Shown piece by piece: positions 54,129-63,921 of a stretch of 64,000 bases of DNA (the first letter of the stretch is position 1; each line of letters begins with the position of its first letter). The notes under the pieces are model-generated. The model saw nothing but the letters and a program-made list of their open reading frames with translations. It searched no databases and was not told the origin of the DNA. The position numbers and the translations under genes were made by a program. This DNA is from Lachnospiraceae bacterium (GTDB lineage Bacteria; Bacillota; Clostridia; Lachnospirales; Lachnospiraceae), in NCBI GenBank assembly GCA_017440045.1, contig JAFSIA010000048.1, positions 57,115 to 121,114 on the forward strand, in the 5' to 3' direction.

Positions 54129-55931
54129 TTACATATACAACAATTTCAAGTATTCCTCTACATTCAAATACTGAACACCCTCAAGTTCTGCACTATCGCC
54201 TCGGTAAATCACATATCGCCCTGTAATATCGCCATACCTATGTCTTGTCATAGCACATTTTTCTTCGTTTGTAATATGACGATACTGCTCCGAAACCTGT
54301 TCCTTACTGTACTTTACTTCATAAATCTGACAAGTAAGTGATTTAGGGTCAAAGACAACCATATCAAACTCTCCGACTGCGAACTGTAACTTGAATACCT
54401 TTTTATCCGGTTTTGAAATCTTTGTTTCAAGCAAGACGATGTCCTCCATCATTCTTCCACGGATTTCATTCAGCAATCTTTCTAATATACGTTGTCTTTC
54501 TTGAACAGAAAGTTCTTGAAATTTTACATCAAGAAGCAAGTTTTCCACAATAGCATTCGCTTGCGCATATCGCATACCAGGTTGTGTGATAACAGTCACC
54601 TTGCCCTTCATATTTACTTCAGGCAATGACTCAAGGTCGATTTCCATGATCAAATCCAACAACTTCAGATACTCTTTAATCTGAATCATATGGCTGTCTT
54701 CTATATCAATGCTCTGCTCCTCTTTATTGAGTATCTCTAGCGCCTGCATAATTCCAAATGTCACTGCATCCAAATCCATATGTTCTTTGATATTTATTGG
54801 ATTTTCTCTATCTCTAAGCATATTTGTGGCAGTAACAGAAATATCATGAGACTTAAAAGTTCTTTCTACAACACTACGTGTAAAGCTATGATTGATATTT
54901 TCCACCACACGGTTGATTACGTTTGTTAATTCTCCTCGCTCATACAAATCTAACAGCTGACGAAAATGTCCTCCATACTGATACATCTTAAGCGAGTGTT
55001 GGATATTCTTTGCAATTGCAGTATCAATATACTCTTCTGCTGCTTGGAAATTAAAGAAGGTTGTATCTGCATTATAGTTAATTCCACCAAGACTCATCGT
55101 TCCGCCATATCGGATATACTCATCAATACCCTTTATTCCTAGGACCTCTTCGAATTCACGATATGAAATAAATGTAGTATGCAGCATAATGCATCTGTCA
55201 TAGAGCTGTTCCTCTTTTGAAAATGCAAATCCTAAAGAATCTGTTCCTGATAAAACAATCTTCATACCACTACTTGCATAGATATCTGCAAAGATTGCTG
55301 CACCTTCAACGAAGTCCTCTAGCAATGTCACTTCATCTATAAATACATATTTAAAGCCTTTTTCTTCTAGCAATCTAAGGTCAGCATCCACATCTTCCAA
55401 TGTATCCTTAGATCTCACCTGAATAAATGCTGCCTTCTTAAATTCTGCATCAGACAGTTCTGTAAGAATCTGGCGAATCATTGTTGTTTTACCAGTTCTT
55501 CGAAGTCCATAAACAATAAACACCCTATCCTGTTGACTACCAAAGATATATTCTCTAAGTTCTTTAATGCACTCTCTTTTTCTATATTTCTTTGTCAGAG
55601 CAATCTGCGACTTAAGCTGTTTTCCAACTCTCACCATTGTTTTAAATGCACGCGTTTCTTCCTCCTCAGTCTCTGACTCCTCTTCAGGAACTACTAATAA
55701 TTTCAATTCCTTTAATTGCTTTTCCAATACTTTTCTCTTTTCAATCTGCGCTTTAAGTTCCGGAACCTTTTCAAAATCAAGGTATTTTTCCGTTCTTTTG
55801 CCATTTATGGTTATTCGATGATAATAATATTCTTTATCTTTTATCTTCTTCTTTGTAATGCTGCCTTCAGGCAAAATCGCAATTTCTCGCTCCAGCTCTG
55901 CTATTGTATTCATTAATTCTTCCTGTCCCAT
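54129..55931 (-). CDS. AAA_14/DUF4143-type ATPase
   Basis: A 600-residue protein. It starts with a coiled helix and a small KKIKDKEYYYHRITINGKRTEKYL segment (a DUF6788-like binding motif), continues with coiled coil, and then has a P-loop ATPase: YGLRRTGKTTMIRQIL (Walker A near 150) and KYVFIDEVTLLEDF (Walker B). The C-terminal DUF4143 nuclease-like part contains FDMVVFD and CQIYEVKYS, which recall the D...E-x-K core of PD-(D/E)XK folds. Function is unknown. I choose 55931 because GGGGGT precedes it. The promoter is inside a large inverted repeat. Confidence 0.85.
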   Translation of the reverse strand: MGQEELMNTIAELEREIAILPEGSITKKKIKDKEYYYHRITINGKRTEKYLDFEKVPELKAQIEKRKVLEKQLKELKLLVVPEEESETEEEETRAFKTMVRVGKQLKSQIALTKKYRKRECIKELREYIFGSQQDRVFIVYGLRRTGKTTMIRQILTELSDAEFKKAAFIQVRSKDTLEDVDADLRLLEEKGFKYVFIDEVTLLEDFVEGAAIFADIYASSGMKIVLSGTDSLGFAFSKEEQLYDRCIMLHTTFISYREFEEVLGIKGIDEYIRYGGTMSLGGINYNADTTFFNFQAAEEYIDTAIAKNIQHSLKMYQYGGHFRQLLDLYERGELTNVINRVVENINHSFTRSVVERTFKSHDISVTATNMLRDRENPINIKEHMDLDAVTFGIMQALEILNKEEQSIDIEDSHMIQIKEYLKLLDLIMEIDLESLPEVNMKGKVTVITQPGMRYAQANAIVENLLLDVKFQELSVQERQRILERLLNEIRGRMMEDIVLLETKISKPDKKVFKLQFAVGEFDMVVFDPKSLTCQIYEVKYSKEQVSEQYRHITNEEKCAMTRHRYGDITGRYVIYRGDSAELEGVQYLNVEEYLKLLYM

Positions 55932-55950
55932 GGCAACACCCCCTACACTT

Positions 55951-56006
55951 GTTATACCCATTATACCCTTGTGTTCCTTTTTAGTCAAGGGTATAATGGG
56001 TATAAC
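55951..56006. promoter_or_regulatory. perfect 21-bp inverted repeat containing the ATPase promoter
   Basis: GTTATACCCATTATACCCTTG (55,951-55,971) is exactly inverted at 55,986-56,006 with a 14-bp spacer. On the minus strand TTGACT-17-TATAAT (55,960-55,988) serves the ATPase gene. By symmetry the plus strand holds TTGTGT-17-TATAAT. Each arm contains TATACCC twice, so four half-sites are present. Confidence 0.8.
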
Positions 56007-56086
56007 CTTGATTAATCCATTTTTTTGTGTTTTTATTAGCTTGTCTAAATAGTATTCACGTTTAATTTACATATTCACGCACTCCT

Positions 56087-57409
56087 CTAGGGAAGATTTT
56101 TGCAATCAGTTGTACTTTTCAGTCCTAGAATTCCCGCGTGACGTATTTTTATGTATAATACGCATCCACCAAAGCCTACTCCCAGCGCTATCACAATAGC
56201 TATAACCAAAATCACAACACTAATACCATTTGATTCATTGCTTTCATCCACATCTGCGCCAGCCTCTGTCACTGCTTCATTTTCTGTTTCTTGTTCTGTA
56301 GCTGGTTCCTCTGTGGTAGTTTCAAGCTCTGTAGGTGGTTCTGTCTCCTTTTCTGTAGCACCTTCTATCACTGGAACCTTGCCAGTATATTTTGGCATAA
56401 CCACAACTGTGACTTTATATTCGTTTGTAGTACCATCTTCTGCTGTACCGACAACCTTCAATTCATTGGCACCTTCCACTAGAACTACACTACTCTCTGT
56501 AACACCTGCTGCCTTAGCGTCACTCATGGTTCCACCAACTGTATATGTAGAACCCATTGCTTCATTAGGTAAATATACTACATAGTCCTTGATATCTTTA
56601 GTAAATGCAGGAGATATCTGGCCTGAGCTAACAACAATAGAGCTAAGCGATGCATCATTACTTGCCACATAATTAGGGTCCTGCTTTCTTGTAACATTAA
56701 TTTTGTACGCCTTAGATGTGCCGTTTTCAGCTTTAACCGTCACTGTTACGGTGTTCTTTCCCACCTTTAAGCTATTGCCTGAAACTGTCACCTTTGACTT
56801 ACTATCTTCCGCTGTATATTTAATATCAAGCTTTGATACTGCATACTCCACTTCACCTATGTCATACGAAATTGTACCTGCAGCAAATGCCGGTGTAAGC
56901 GTCGCTCCATTAACTGACAATGATGAAAGATTTGCGTTACCTGACAAAGGTGGTGCTATAGTAGTACTATATGTTGCAGAACCAAGATTACTCTCATTAC
57001 TTCCATCTGTTGCGATAATGTTATTGATAGAAATGTTAACCTTTGTACCTTCTGCCACACCAGATTTCACTTTAAAAACTAATGTAACAACCGTCTTATT
57101 TCCACTAATTGGATTAGTCATGGCATCATCATACATAATCAAGCTATTTCCGTTGCTTTCAAGCTTCCAGCCACTAAGAGCTATCTTAGAAGATGATAAT
57201 GAAACAATACTCGAATCATATGCCAATGTAGCTTCCACACCATACTTTCCACTATCATTAATGTTAAATTTCAATGTAATAGTGTCACCTGCTCTAACTG
57301 TTCCCGGACCTGTAAGGGTCGCTCCTGCAGCCAAGACATTAGTTGTACCTGATAATAGCAATATAATGCTAATCATTAATATAAAAGTATATTTAAATAA
57401 TTTCTTCAT
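56087..57409 (-). CDS. membrane-anchored cohesin-domain protein (mini-scaffoldin)
   Basis: A 440-residue protein with a signal peptide (about 1-27), a cohesin-like beta-sandwich (about 30-150: VRAGDTITLKFNI, YGVEATLAYDSSIVSL, VVTLVFKVKS), two cadherin-like beta-sandwich repeats (about 158-245 and 253-340: NANLSSLSVNGATLTPAF, ASLSSIVVSSGQISPAF), a Glu/Thr-rich linker (about 350-390), and a C-terminal membrane helix with a basic tail. It follows the dockerin protease gene by 24 bp. Cohesins bind dockerins with calcium, so it should hold the protease at the cell surface. Confidence 0.82.
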   Translation of the reverse strand: MKKLFKYTFILMISIILLLSGTTNVLAAGATLTGPGTVRAGDTITLKFNINDSGKYGVEATLAYDSSIVSLSSSKIALSGWKLESNGNSLIMYDDAMTNPISGNKTVVTLVFKVKSGVAEGTKVNISINNIIATDGSNESNLGSATYSTTIAPPLSGNANLSSLSVNGATLTPAFAAGTISYDIGEVEYAVSKLDIKYTAEDSKSKVTVSGNSLKVGKNTVTVTVKAENGTSKAYKINVTRKQDPNYVASNDASLSSIVVSSGQISPAFTKDIKDYVVYLPNEAMGSTYTVGGTMSDAKAAGVTESSVVLVEGANELKVVGTAEDGTTNEYKVTVVVMPKYTGKVPVIEGATEKETEPPTELETTTEEPATEQETENEAVTEAGADVDESNESNGISVVILVIAIVIALGVGFGGCVLYIKIRHAGILGLKSTTDCKNLP

Positions 57410-57433
57410 ACTTCAAAACCTCTCTATTGCATA

Positions 57434-60400
57434 TTATTTCACCGTCACACCTGCTATAGAATCCTTGCCCAGTAGCGCAGCTTTTATCTTAATAAAATCT
57501 GTTATGTTAATCTTGCCATCACCATTAACATCACCTGCATTGCCATTGGCCCCAGACAATGTACTCTTCTTTAAAACATGAGCCTTCACAGCTATCATAT
57601 CTGTAATGTTTATCTTTCCATCTCCATTAGTATCACCCGTTACTATGATGGTGTAGGTTTTAGCTATTTTACCATTATCCACCAAGCATAATTTCATGCC
57701 TGTTCCGACGTTTTTATCACCTGCAACTACGCTACTGCCAGAATAAACTACTGCATATGACTTCTGGTCGACGGTTGCAAGAAGACCAGATACTGTCGTT
57801 CCGGCTTTGATTTTACTTATCTTCATAGTAGTCTGGTTTATATTAACACTTATCGAAGTAAGCTTGTCTGGAGCTGTTGGTGTTGGCGTCGGTGTCGGTG
57901 TTTCTGGCTCTGGCGTTGGTGTTGGCGTCGGTGTTTCCGGCTCTGGTGTTGGCGTCGGTGTCGGTGTTTCCGGCTCTGGCGTTGGTGTTGGCGTCGGAGT
58001 CGGAGTTTCCGGCTCTGGCTCTGGCGTCTTCGCAACTATTGTAAATGTTACAGTTCTCGTTCCAGTGTATTTTCCCTTTCCTGTTATAGTCACCGTGGCT
58101 GTTCCCACATTCACATTATTACTATAACTTACTGTGTAATCTGTTCCATTTGTCAATGTCTTTGAACCATCTTTTACTGTCACTGAAGGTGTTATGGATG
58201 AGCCTGTATATGTTTGATTTGCTATACTCTCTATAGTCACACTCGACATTGATTTCAATGCACTTACGCTCACCACATTGGATGTAGCTTTCTTCGTTCC
58301 ATTATATTCACCTGTACATACACAGTAATAATATGCAGTACCATAATCATCTACCGTCAAAGTATATGTCGGCAATATCGCTCCAGCTATCGCTGTACCC
58401 GAACCAACTCCATCCTTCGAAACTGTCTTATACCACTGATATTTGTAATCAAAATTATCTAACTCATATGTAAGATTAGCTGTTAGCGTAACTGTATCTC
58501 CAACAGAGCACTGCTTATCAGCTATATTTTCAAAAGCGAATTCTCCCCATGTTCCACCTATCTGTACTAACGGATATTGCTTTGATGTAAATGCGGTGTT
58601 CATAGCATTTTTTGCTTGTACATATACATAAAATGTACTGCCAACCGTCATAGACACCGAATAAAAACTATTAGACGTTGGCATTGATGCCGTAACAAAG
58701 CTTGTACCTGCCAAATCTCTGTAAACACCGGCTGTATAGCCTGTCACTGTCATATTATCAGCTACATATTCATCCCATTTTACATACATTATACCGCCGC
58801 TTACATACCACTTAATATTGCTAACTGGAGAATATAAGATATAAACATAATCATAGACATATTCACTTAAATGTCTAACACTATTCTCATTTACATAGGA
58901 CTTCACATAAAAAGTAGCATTATCTCCTCGCGGAATATCTGTAATATCTGCATCATAGGTATAAACATTTCCAGCTACAGACGCTACTTCCTCGAGAGTC
59001 ACATATTGATGATTTTCATCAAAATAACTTCTATATATGATAAAACCGTCCACATCATCTACACAACTCCAACTTAAGGATACTTTGTCAAACTTATTCA
59101 TTTCAGCGGTAATAGCCGAAGGTGCTGTTACAACACGATTAATACCTAGCACTATACTTTCAGAAGATTCCTCTATAGAACTTCCATTACCTGTAGTTAC
59201 ATTTACGTAGGTTTTTATCTTGTAATAATATTTCACTCCATACTGAACATTTGTATCCGTGTAAACACCGGCTGAATCAACTGTAGTTAAAAGCTCAAAA
59301 GCTACACCATCTGTAGAACGATATATCTTATATCCATCTACATCTTCAATTTGAGTCCAACTAAGTCTTATACCATTCCTCTTACTCTCGCCTAAAGTAA
59401 ATTCTGTACCTTCGACGCCTATATACGCACTCCTAGCTACCGAATCCTTAGCAGTCAGTCCGTCGTAAACACGAACTTTATAATAATACGTAGTGTACTT
59501 AGATATATTGGTATCCACATAAGATGTATTCATACCAGTGTAAATACTTGTGTACTCTCCATCGGCCTCCGTCGCGCGAAGAAGAGTGTACTCTATGCCA
59601 TCCTTCACGTTCTGCCAGCTAATGATAAAGCCTGTATCTCCATTTTTCTCAATACTGGTAATAGACGAGGCATCAATAGTCCCATCAAAATCCACAAGCA
59701 TAGCCTTGATGCAGAAATTCGTAGCATATTGTCCGCCATTATATTCATATGTATCATAGAAAGTATCATTATAACAAAAATAACTTTGATTATCTCCGCA
59801 CACTCTTGTAGTCGTGGCATATCCACCACCACCTATGTAAATGCTGCCTTTACACTCCGTGACAATTTGCGTTACCTCATCAAATTCGATTATTACAGAA
59901 AATGTATCCCCACTATTTAGCTGTATCATCTCAGGCAAGGACACTGTATAATATCCGGCATATGTAGTTATCCCAGTTACTGGTGCATCCAGCATAGCTG
60001 TACCACTTTTCGGATTATCTTCATCAGGATTCTTGTATATCATAATACTATATTCTCGATTAACATCTTCCACACCAAATGATACCGCCTTAATTGCTTG
60101 ACTATCTGTTCCCGACACTTCAAATACATTAGCAAAGGTATCTGTTCCAAAATTCAGACAATATCCCATGACACTTCCACCATCATGCTGATAGTTATAA
60201 TCATATTCACCTCTTGGTGCAATCTCATAGGCACAACAAGACACATTTACAATACTCTTATCATAATAAGAAATCCACATATAACCAGAATTACCCCAGC
60301 TAGTGCCCCAGCTGTTCTTGATAAGCCAGCCACCTGGTCCTTCTGGCACATGAGTCACGCTGCTATCATCAGCATCTACTACAGCAAATGATGACGCAGG

Positions 60401-61273
60401 TATAGTATCATCCCAACCTACAATTGCTATTGCATGATTCGTCGCCACAGTCTCATAAGTATAATGATAGCGACTATAATAATCAACAAAATACTCCTCA
60501 TTAGCATTATAATGAGCAACTACCGCACCATAATCCATTATTGCCTGCTTCACCAAATCCATATTTTGCATATTTATAAAATACTGACCCGTAAGAATGT
60601 AGCTAACCTTTGACGCATCATATGTGCTCTCAGTATTTCCTGCGTAAATATATGGATAATCAGCCTCATTCATAAGTCCGGCCCACTTAGTCAGGGTTTT
60701 AAATACATACTGGTCGTTACCGCCATTCATTAGGCAATTATAGATGTCCGTAGTAGTAGTCTTATCATCTGCCGCCGAACCGATACTAGATGTATATGTG
60801 CTATCATCAAATGTAAGGGTTGCCAACGCATACTCCGACAAGTCTATCTTAGATGGACTATCTACTAATCCGTGACGAAGTGCATAAGACTCCATTGCCG
60901 CAATAGGTCCAAAAGCCCAACATGCTCCAAGACTTCCCTGATTCTTTATATCGGTCACATAGCCCTTGGCTACAGAACTGTAAGTCTCTGGCAATACAGC
61001 CGCCTGACTAAGACCCAGGTAGCCTATTTCCTCGATAATAGGGGCATTATAGCCAGTATCATAATATCCATATGATGGCTCTGGCAGCGTTTGCTCCAAA
61101 GGTACCTGCTCTTTAGATACTTGCTCCTTGGTGTCACCTTCAATAGCTTGCGTTACTGCTTCCAGGCTATCATCTGCACTTACAGAAACTACCGGGTATA
61201 AAAATAGTTGTGTAGTCATACATACAACTGTAGTAACTACGCACATACGCTCAAATAACTTATTTTTTCTCAT
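57434..61273 (-). CDS. secreted papain-family (C1A) protease with fibronectin-III-like modules and C-terminal dockerin
   Basis: A 1279-residue protein with a signal peptide (about 1-33) and a C1A peptidase domain (about 95-345). The active site reads Q112, C118 (GACWAF), H280 (TNHAIAIVGW) and N320 (KNSWGTSW). Several FN3-like modules (about 540-900), an Ig-like domain, a Lys/Gly-rich repeat domain and a Pro/Thr/Glu linker of repeated PTPTPEPET units (about 1080-1135) follow. The C-terminus is a type-I dockerin: two calcium loops, GDTNGDGKINITD and GDVNGDGKINITD (about 1205-1275). It heads the operon with the cohesin gene. Confidence 0.92.
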   Translation of the reverse strand: MRKNKLFERMCVVTTVVCMTTQLFLYPVVSVSADDSLEAVTQAIEGDTKEQVSKEQVPLEQTLPEPSYGYYDTGYNAPIIEEIGYLGLSQAAVLPETYSSVAKGYVTDIKNQGSLGACWAFGPIAAMESYALRHGLVDSPSKIDLSEYALATLTFDDSTYTSSIGSAADDKTTTTDIYNCLMNGGNDQYVFKTLTKWAGLMNEADYPYIYAGNTESTYDASKVSYILTGQYFINMQNMDLVKQAIMDYGAVVAHYNANEEYFVDYYSRYHYTYETVATNHAIAIVGWDDTIPASSFAVVDADDSSVTHVPEGPGGWLIKNSWGTSWGNSGYMWISYYDKSIVNVSCCAYEIAPRGEYDYNYQHDGGSVMGYCLNFGTDTFANVFEVSGTDSQAIKAVSFGVEDVNREYSIMIYKNPDEDNPKSGTAMLDAPVTGITTYAGYYTVSLPEMIQLNSGDTFSVIIEFDEVTQIVTECKGSIYIGGGGYATTTRVCGDNQSYFCYNDTFYDTYEYNGGQYATNFCIKAMLVDFDGTIDASSITSIEKNGDTGFIISWQNVKDGIEYTLLRATEADGEYTSIYTGMNTSYVDTNISKYTTYYYKVRVYDGLTAKDSVARSAYIGVEGTEFTLGESKRNGIRLSWTQIEDVDGYKIYRSTDGVAFELLTTVDSAGVYTDTNVQYGVKYYYKIKTYVNVTTGNGSSIEESSESIVLGINRVVTAPSAITAEMNKFDKVSLSWSCVDDVDGFIIYRSYFDENHQYVTLEEVASVAGNVYTYDADITDIPRGDNATFYVKSYVNENSVRHLSEYVYDYVYILYSPVSNIKWYVSGGIMYVKWDEYVADNMTVTGYTAGVYRDLAGTSFVTASMPTSNSFYSVSMTVGSTFYVYVQAKNAMNTAFTSKQYPLVQIGGTWGEFAFENIADKQCSVGDTVTLTANLTYELDNFDYKYQWYKTVSKDGVGSGTAIAGAILPTYTLTVDDYGTAYYYCVCTGEYNGTKKATSNVVSVSALKSMSSVTIESIANQTYTGSSITPSVTVKDGSKTLTNGTDYTVSYSNNVNVGTATVTITGKGKYTGTRTVTFTIVAKTPEPEPETPTPTPTPTPEPETPTPTPTPEPETPTPTPTPEPETPTPTPTPTAPDKLTSISVNINQTTMKISKIKAGTTVSGLLATVDQKSYAVVYSGSSVVAGDKNVGTGMKLCLVDNGKIAKTYTIIVTGDTNGDGKINITDMIAVKAHVLKKSTLSGANGNAGDVNGDGKINITDFIKIKAALLGKDSIAGVTVK

Positions 61274-61313
61274 ATAACACCTTCCTTGGTTAAATCACGA
61301 TACTTATGTAGGT

Positions 61314-61319
61314 ATTATA
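61314..61319 (-). promoter_or_regulatory. -10 element for the dockerin protease operon
   Basis: TATAAT on the minus strand 40 bp before the start; no clear -35 at standard spacing. Confidence 0.4.
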
Positions 61320-61360
61320 CTATATTTTTAAGCAAAAAGGTATAGGGTAATATGATGATA

Positions 61361-63517
61361 TTAAAACTCAAAGTAAATATATCCGTTCACTTCATTATCA
61401 CCTATCTGCTTTATATATTCCATTCTATACACGCCACTTGTTATTGGTGCTCCCGCTTCCACAATTGACGATGTGTCAGTGGCCCCATCATACGCTTCGA
61501 TGCTAGCTCCTTCTATAAAAAATCCATTGCTAGCAGCACCTTGCTTTAGAAGCTCATACATCTCATCATATGTATATTCTGCCTGCGCATCTTCCGGCTT
61601 GATATAAACATCAACCTCAATTGCACACTCTATTCTGATTTCCTTAGCTTCATTTGTCTTGTAATCAATTTTGAAGCCATCGTAATTTGTGCTGCTTTCT
61701 ATATCCTCACTGAAGATAACAGGAACCATCTCACTTACTCTAATTCCGTCTTCCGTAGCAACATATGCAACCACTGTGTATCTTCCTTCGGCAGCGCATC
61801 GTGGCAAAGTAAATGTAGCCGACTGGCTAAGTGTAATAGAATCACCACCATCGAATGATGTTATATCTGCACCTTCACACTGCATAATAACTGCATTGTC
61901 ATAGTCAGCTTCTGTACCATCTTTGAATTTTGCCAACGCCAGGGATACTGTATACTTCTCATTTGTATCCAATATAGCTGTATCCTTCATAACTACAGAC
62001 ATATTTTCTACAGTAATCTTCTCTTCACTTAATCCGACATTGCCACACTGAATAGAATCTATCTTACTAAAATCCCAGCCTTCAAACGCTTTGCCGAAGC
62101 TTGTAGTCTCTACTGTCTTTATATCCTTTACTTCGTCATACATAGCCGCAAACTCACTGTAAGCAGCTCTCTCTACCTTAACAGCATTCTCTATGCCTGC
62201 ATAATCTTTTATAGAGTAGCCGTTCCACTTATATGTATATTTAAAATTCCTAGCTATTTCCTGAGCCGACGCATACTTAGACACAATAGCATCAAGATTA
62301 TATTTACAACTCATACCATTCTCGCTTAAGAATGCTTTAAAATTGTTCATACGCTCTGCGCAAGTTTCTCCTGGAACACTAAGTATCACATGGCCACTTG
62401 TCCTATGATTACCTTCACCGTAGAAATCCTTAGTAAAGTCAGCATTTATTGCATTGATGCTAATCTGGTTTTCAAAAGAATCATACGTGCTCAGCTTTTT
62501 GCCAGATGTAGTAACCAATGTTCCTACATTAGATTGTAGCGAATTACTTCCTTCGCTGTCCCATATTTCTGACTTTGGCGCTTCTATATGGTCTATACCA
62601 TTAAATGCCCCAATGTTCATATCTACGAGGCCATCACCCACAGTTACTATGTCATTACTTAAGTCAGTTGCGCTGAAATTCAATGCATACTCGGTGATTT
62701 CTGGCATATCCGGAATCATTGAATTATCAAAGGTAAATGCCATACTTCCAGTGCTGACAAAGTTCATAATATTGCAACGATTCTTCTCCATATCTGTTAC
62801 CTGAAACATATTCCAGTAGCCTCTCGTATTCTCTGCTACGATATATATACCTTCATAACCGCCAAAATTGTTTGAGAATTCATATCTCTTACCAGCTATA
62901 TACAGCATTCTCTCTTCATAGGAACCATCATTTTCCTTACTGTACATCTCATATACATTATCGGCATCTTCGTTAGTATATCTACGGCAAACCTTATAGC
63001 CATATTCACTTTTGACAAATATTGTCTCCTGGTTGGCCTCAACTCGAAGAAATACTTTCTCACCACCTGCATTTATCCAGTAGTCAGTATTGCCACATTC
63101 CTGCTTTACCTGGTCTATCAACTCAGCAAAGATCTGCGCACTAGTCTCGATACTATTAAAATATGATTCAAAGAAATCATATGTATTACATTCATTTGAG
63201 AAATCACTCCAACTAACAGTATTTCCACTTGTAGTTGTAGACGACGAAATAATGGCATTTTCCGGCGCCATTACATGTGTGAACTTATTAGCACCTATAG
63301 AAGCATTTGCAACAGCTATAGAATCCTCTAAGCCCACTGACAAATCATTAGAATCCAATCTCTCATTGGCCAAAAGTAATTTTGCAATCTCCTTACCCGA
63401 CAAATCTGATTTCCCTTCACTATTTGTGGGTGTGTTCTGCGAGCATGTACAGCCAGATAGCATGCATGTTCCTGCTGCTAAGGTTATACATAGTAACATT
63501 GATAATATCTTTTTCAT
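61361..63517 (-). CDS. large lipoprotein of unknown function
   Basis: A 718-residue lipoprotein: signal peptide, lipobox LSGC (about residue 22), then a Ser/Thr-rich linker and mostly beta-rich sequence with a helical region near 390-470. I recognise no enzyme motif. The start at 63517 has AGGAGG 7 bp upstream; longer in-frame extension would run through the promoter. It lies directly upstream of the dockerin protease gene (88-bp gap), and might share regulation or be a partner or inhibitor, but that is context only. Confidence 0.8.
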   Translation of the reverse strand: MKKILSMLLCITLAAGTCMLSGCTCSQNTPTNSEGKSDLSGKEIAKLLLANERLDSNDLSVGLEDSIAVANASIGANKFTHVMAPENAIISSSTTTSGNTVSWSDFSNECNTYDFFESYFNSIETSAQIFAELIDQVKQECGNTDYWINAGGEKVFLRVEANQETIFVKSEYGYKVCRRYTNEDADNVYEMYSKENDGSYEERMLYIAGKRYEFSNNFGGYEGIYIVAENTRGYWNMFQVTDMEKNRCNIMNFVSTGSMAFTFDNSMIPDMPEITEYALNFSATDLSNDIVTVGDGLVDMNIGAFNGIDHIEAPKSEIWDSEGSNSLQSNVGTLVTTSGKKLSTYDSFENQISINAINADFTKDFYGEGNHRTSGHVILSVPGETCAERMNNFKAFLSENGMSCKYNLDAIVSKYASAQEIARNFKYTYKWNGYSIKDYAGIENAVKVERAAYSEFAAMYDEVKDIKTVETTSFGKAFEGWDFSKIDSIQCGNVGLSEEKITVENMSVVMKDTAILDTNEKYTVSLALAKFKDGTEADYDNAVIMQCEGADITSFDGGDSITLSQSATFTLPRCAAEGRYTVVAYVATEDGIRVSEMVPVIFSEDIESSTNYDGFKIDYKTNEAKEIRIECAIEVDVYIKPEDAQAEYTYDEMYELLKQGAASNGFFIEGASIEAYDGATDTSSIVEAGAPITSGVYRMEYIKQIGDNEVNGYIYFEF

Positions 63518-63553
63518 AGGCCAACCTCCTCGATTTCTATACATGATGCATAC

Positions 63554-63559
63554 ATTATA
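63554..63559 (-). promoter_or_regulatory. extended -10 promoter of the large lipoprotein gene
   Basis: TGTTATAAT on the minus strand, about 37 bp before the start; weak -35. Confidence 0.45.
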
Positions 63560-63676
63560 ACATCTAGAAACCGAGAAATAAATATAAATATATGTAGATG
63601 CCATAGTATCACATATCATTTTCCGGTTCCTTCTCAATTCCTATTGTACACATTTGCCGTACCATAAAACTGTCTT

Positions 63677-63921
63677 TTAACTCCAGCCCTTCCAAATCTC
63701 TGGTGCATACCCCACCGTCGCCTGCTTTCCATTTCTAACAATCGGTGTCTTTATCACCTGCTGATTCGTTAGAAGCTTCTCTTCCCTTTGCTCATTTCCT
63801 TTTCACTCATATCAATGAATTGAAACTTAATGCCACGCTCTTTGAAGTAACGCTGCATAGTTCTACCATCTTCTTTAGCTTGGTTCTTTAATCTATCCTT
63901 TACTGATATTGCACTTATCAT
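63677..63921 (-). pseudogene. ArsC/Spx-family reductase remnant
   Basis: From an ATG at 63921 (GGAGG 7 bp upstream) the frame reads RYFKERGIKFQFIDMSEKEMSKG and then hits a stop. After a one-base shift the family C-terminus resumes: KLLTNQQVIKTPIVRNGKQ and ATVGYAPEIWKGW, ending at 63677. Intact members are about 115-120 residues; the central 40 or so residues and the N-terminal cysteine region are missing here. It is a decayed gene with an internal deletion plus frameshift. Confidence 0.75.

Noticed and set aside
56703-57581. 292-codon plus-strand open frame
   Set aside because: Antisense to the cohesin gene and the end of the protease gene; composition is a mirror of the Val/Thr-rich proteins.
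57807-58127. Plus-strand frame with Gly/Val/Ser repeats, looking like a CRISPR or adhesin repeat
   Set aside because: It mirrors the Pro/Thr/Glu linker of the dockerin protease; the repeat units are contiguous and coding on the minus strand, without unique spacers.
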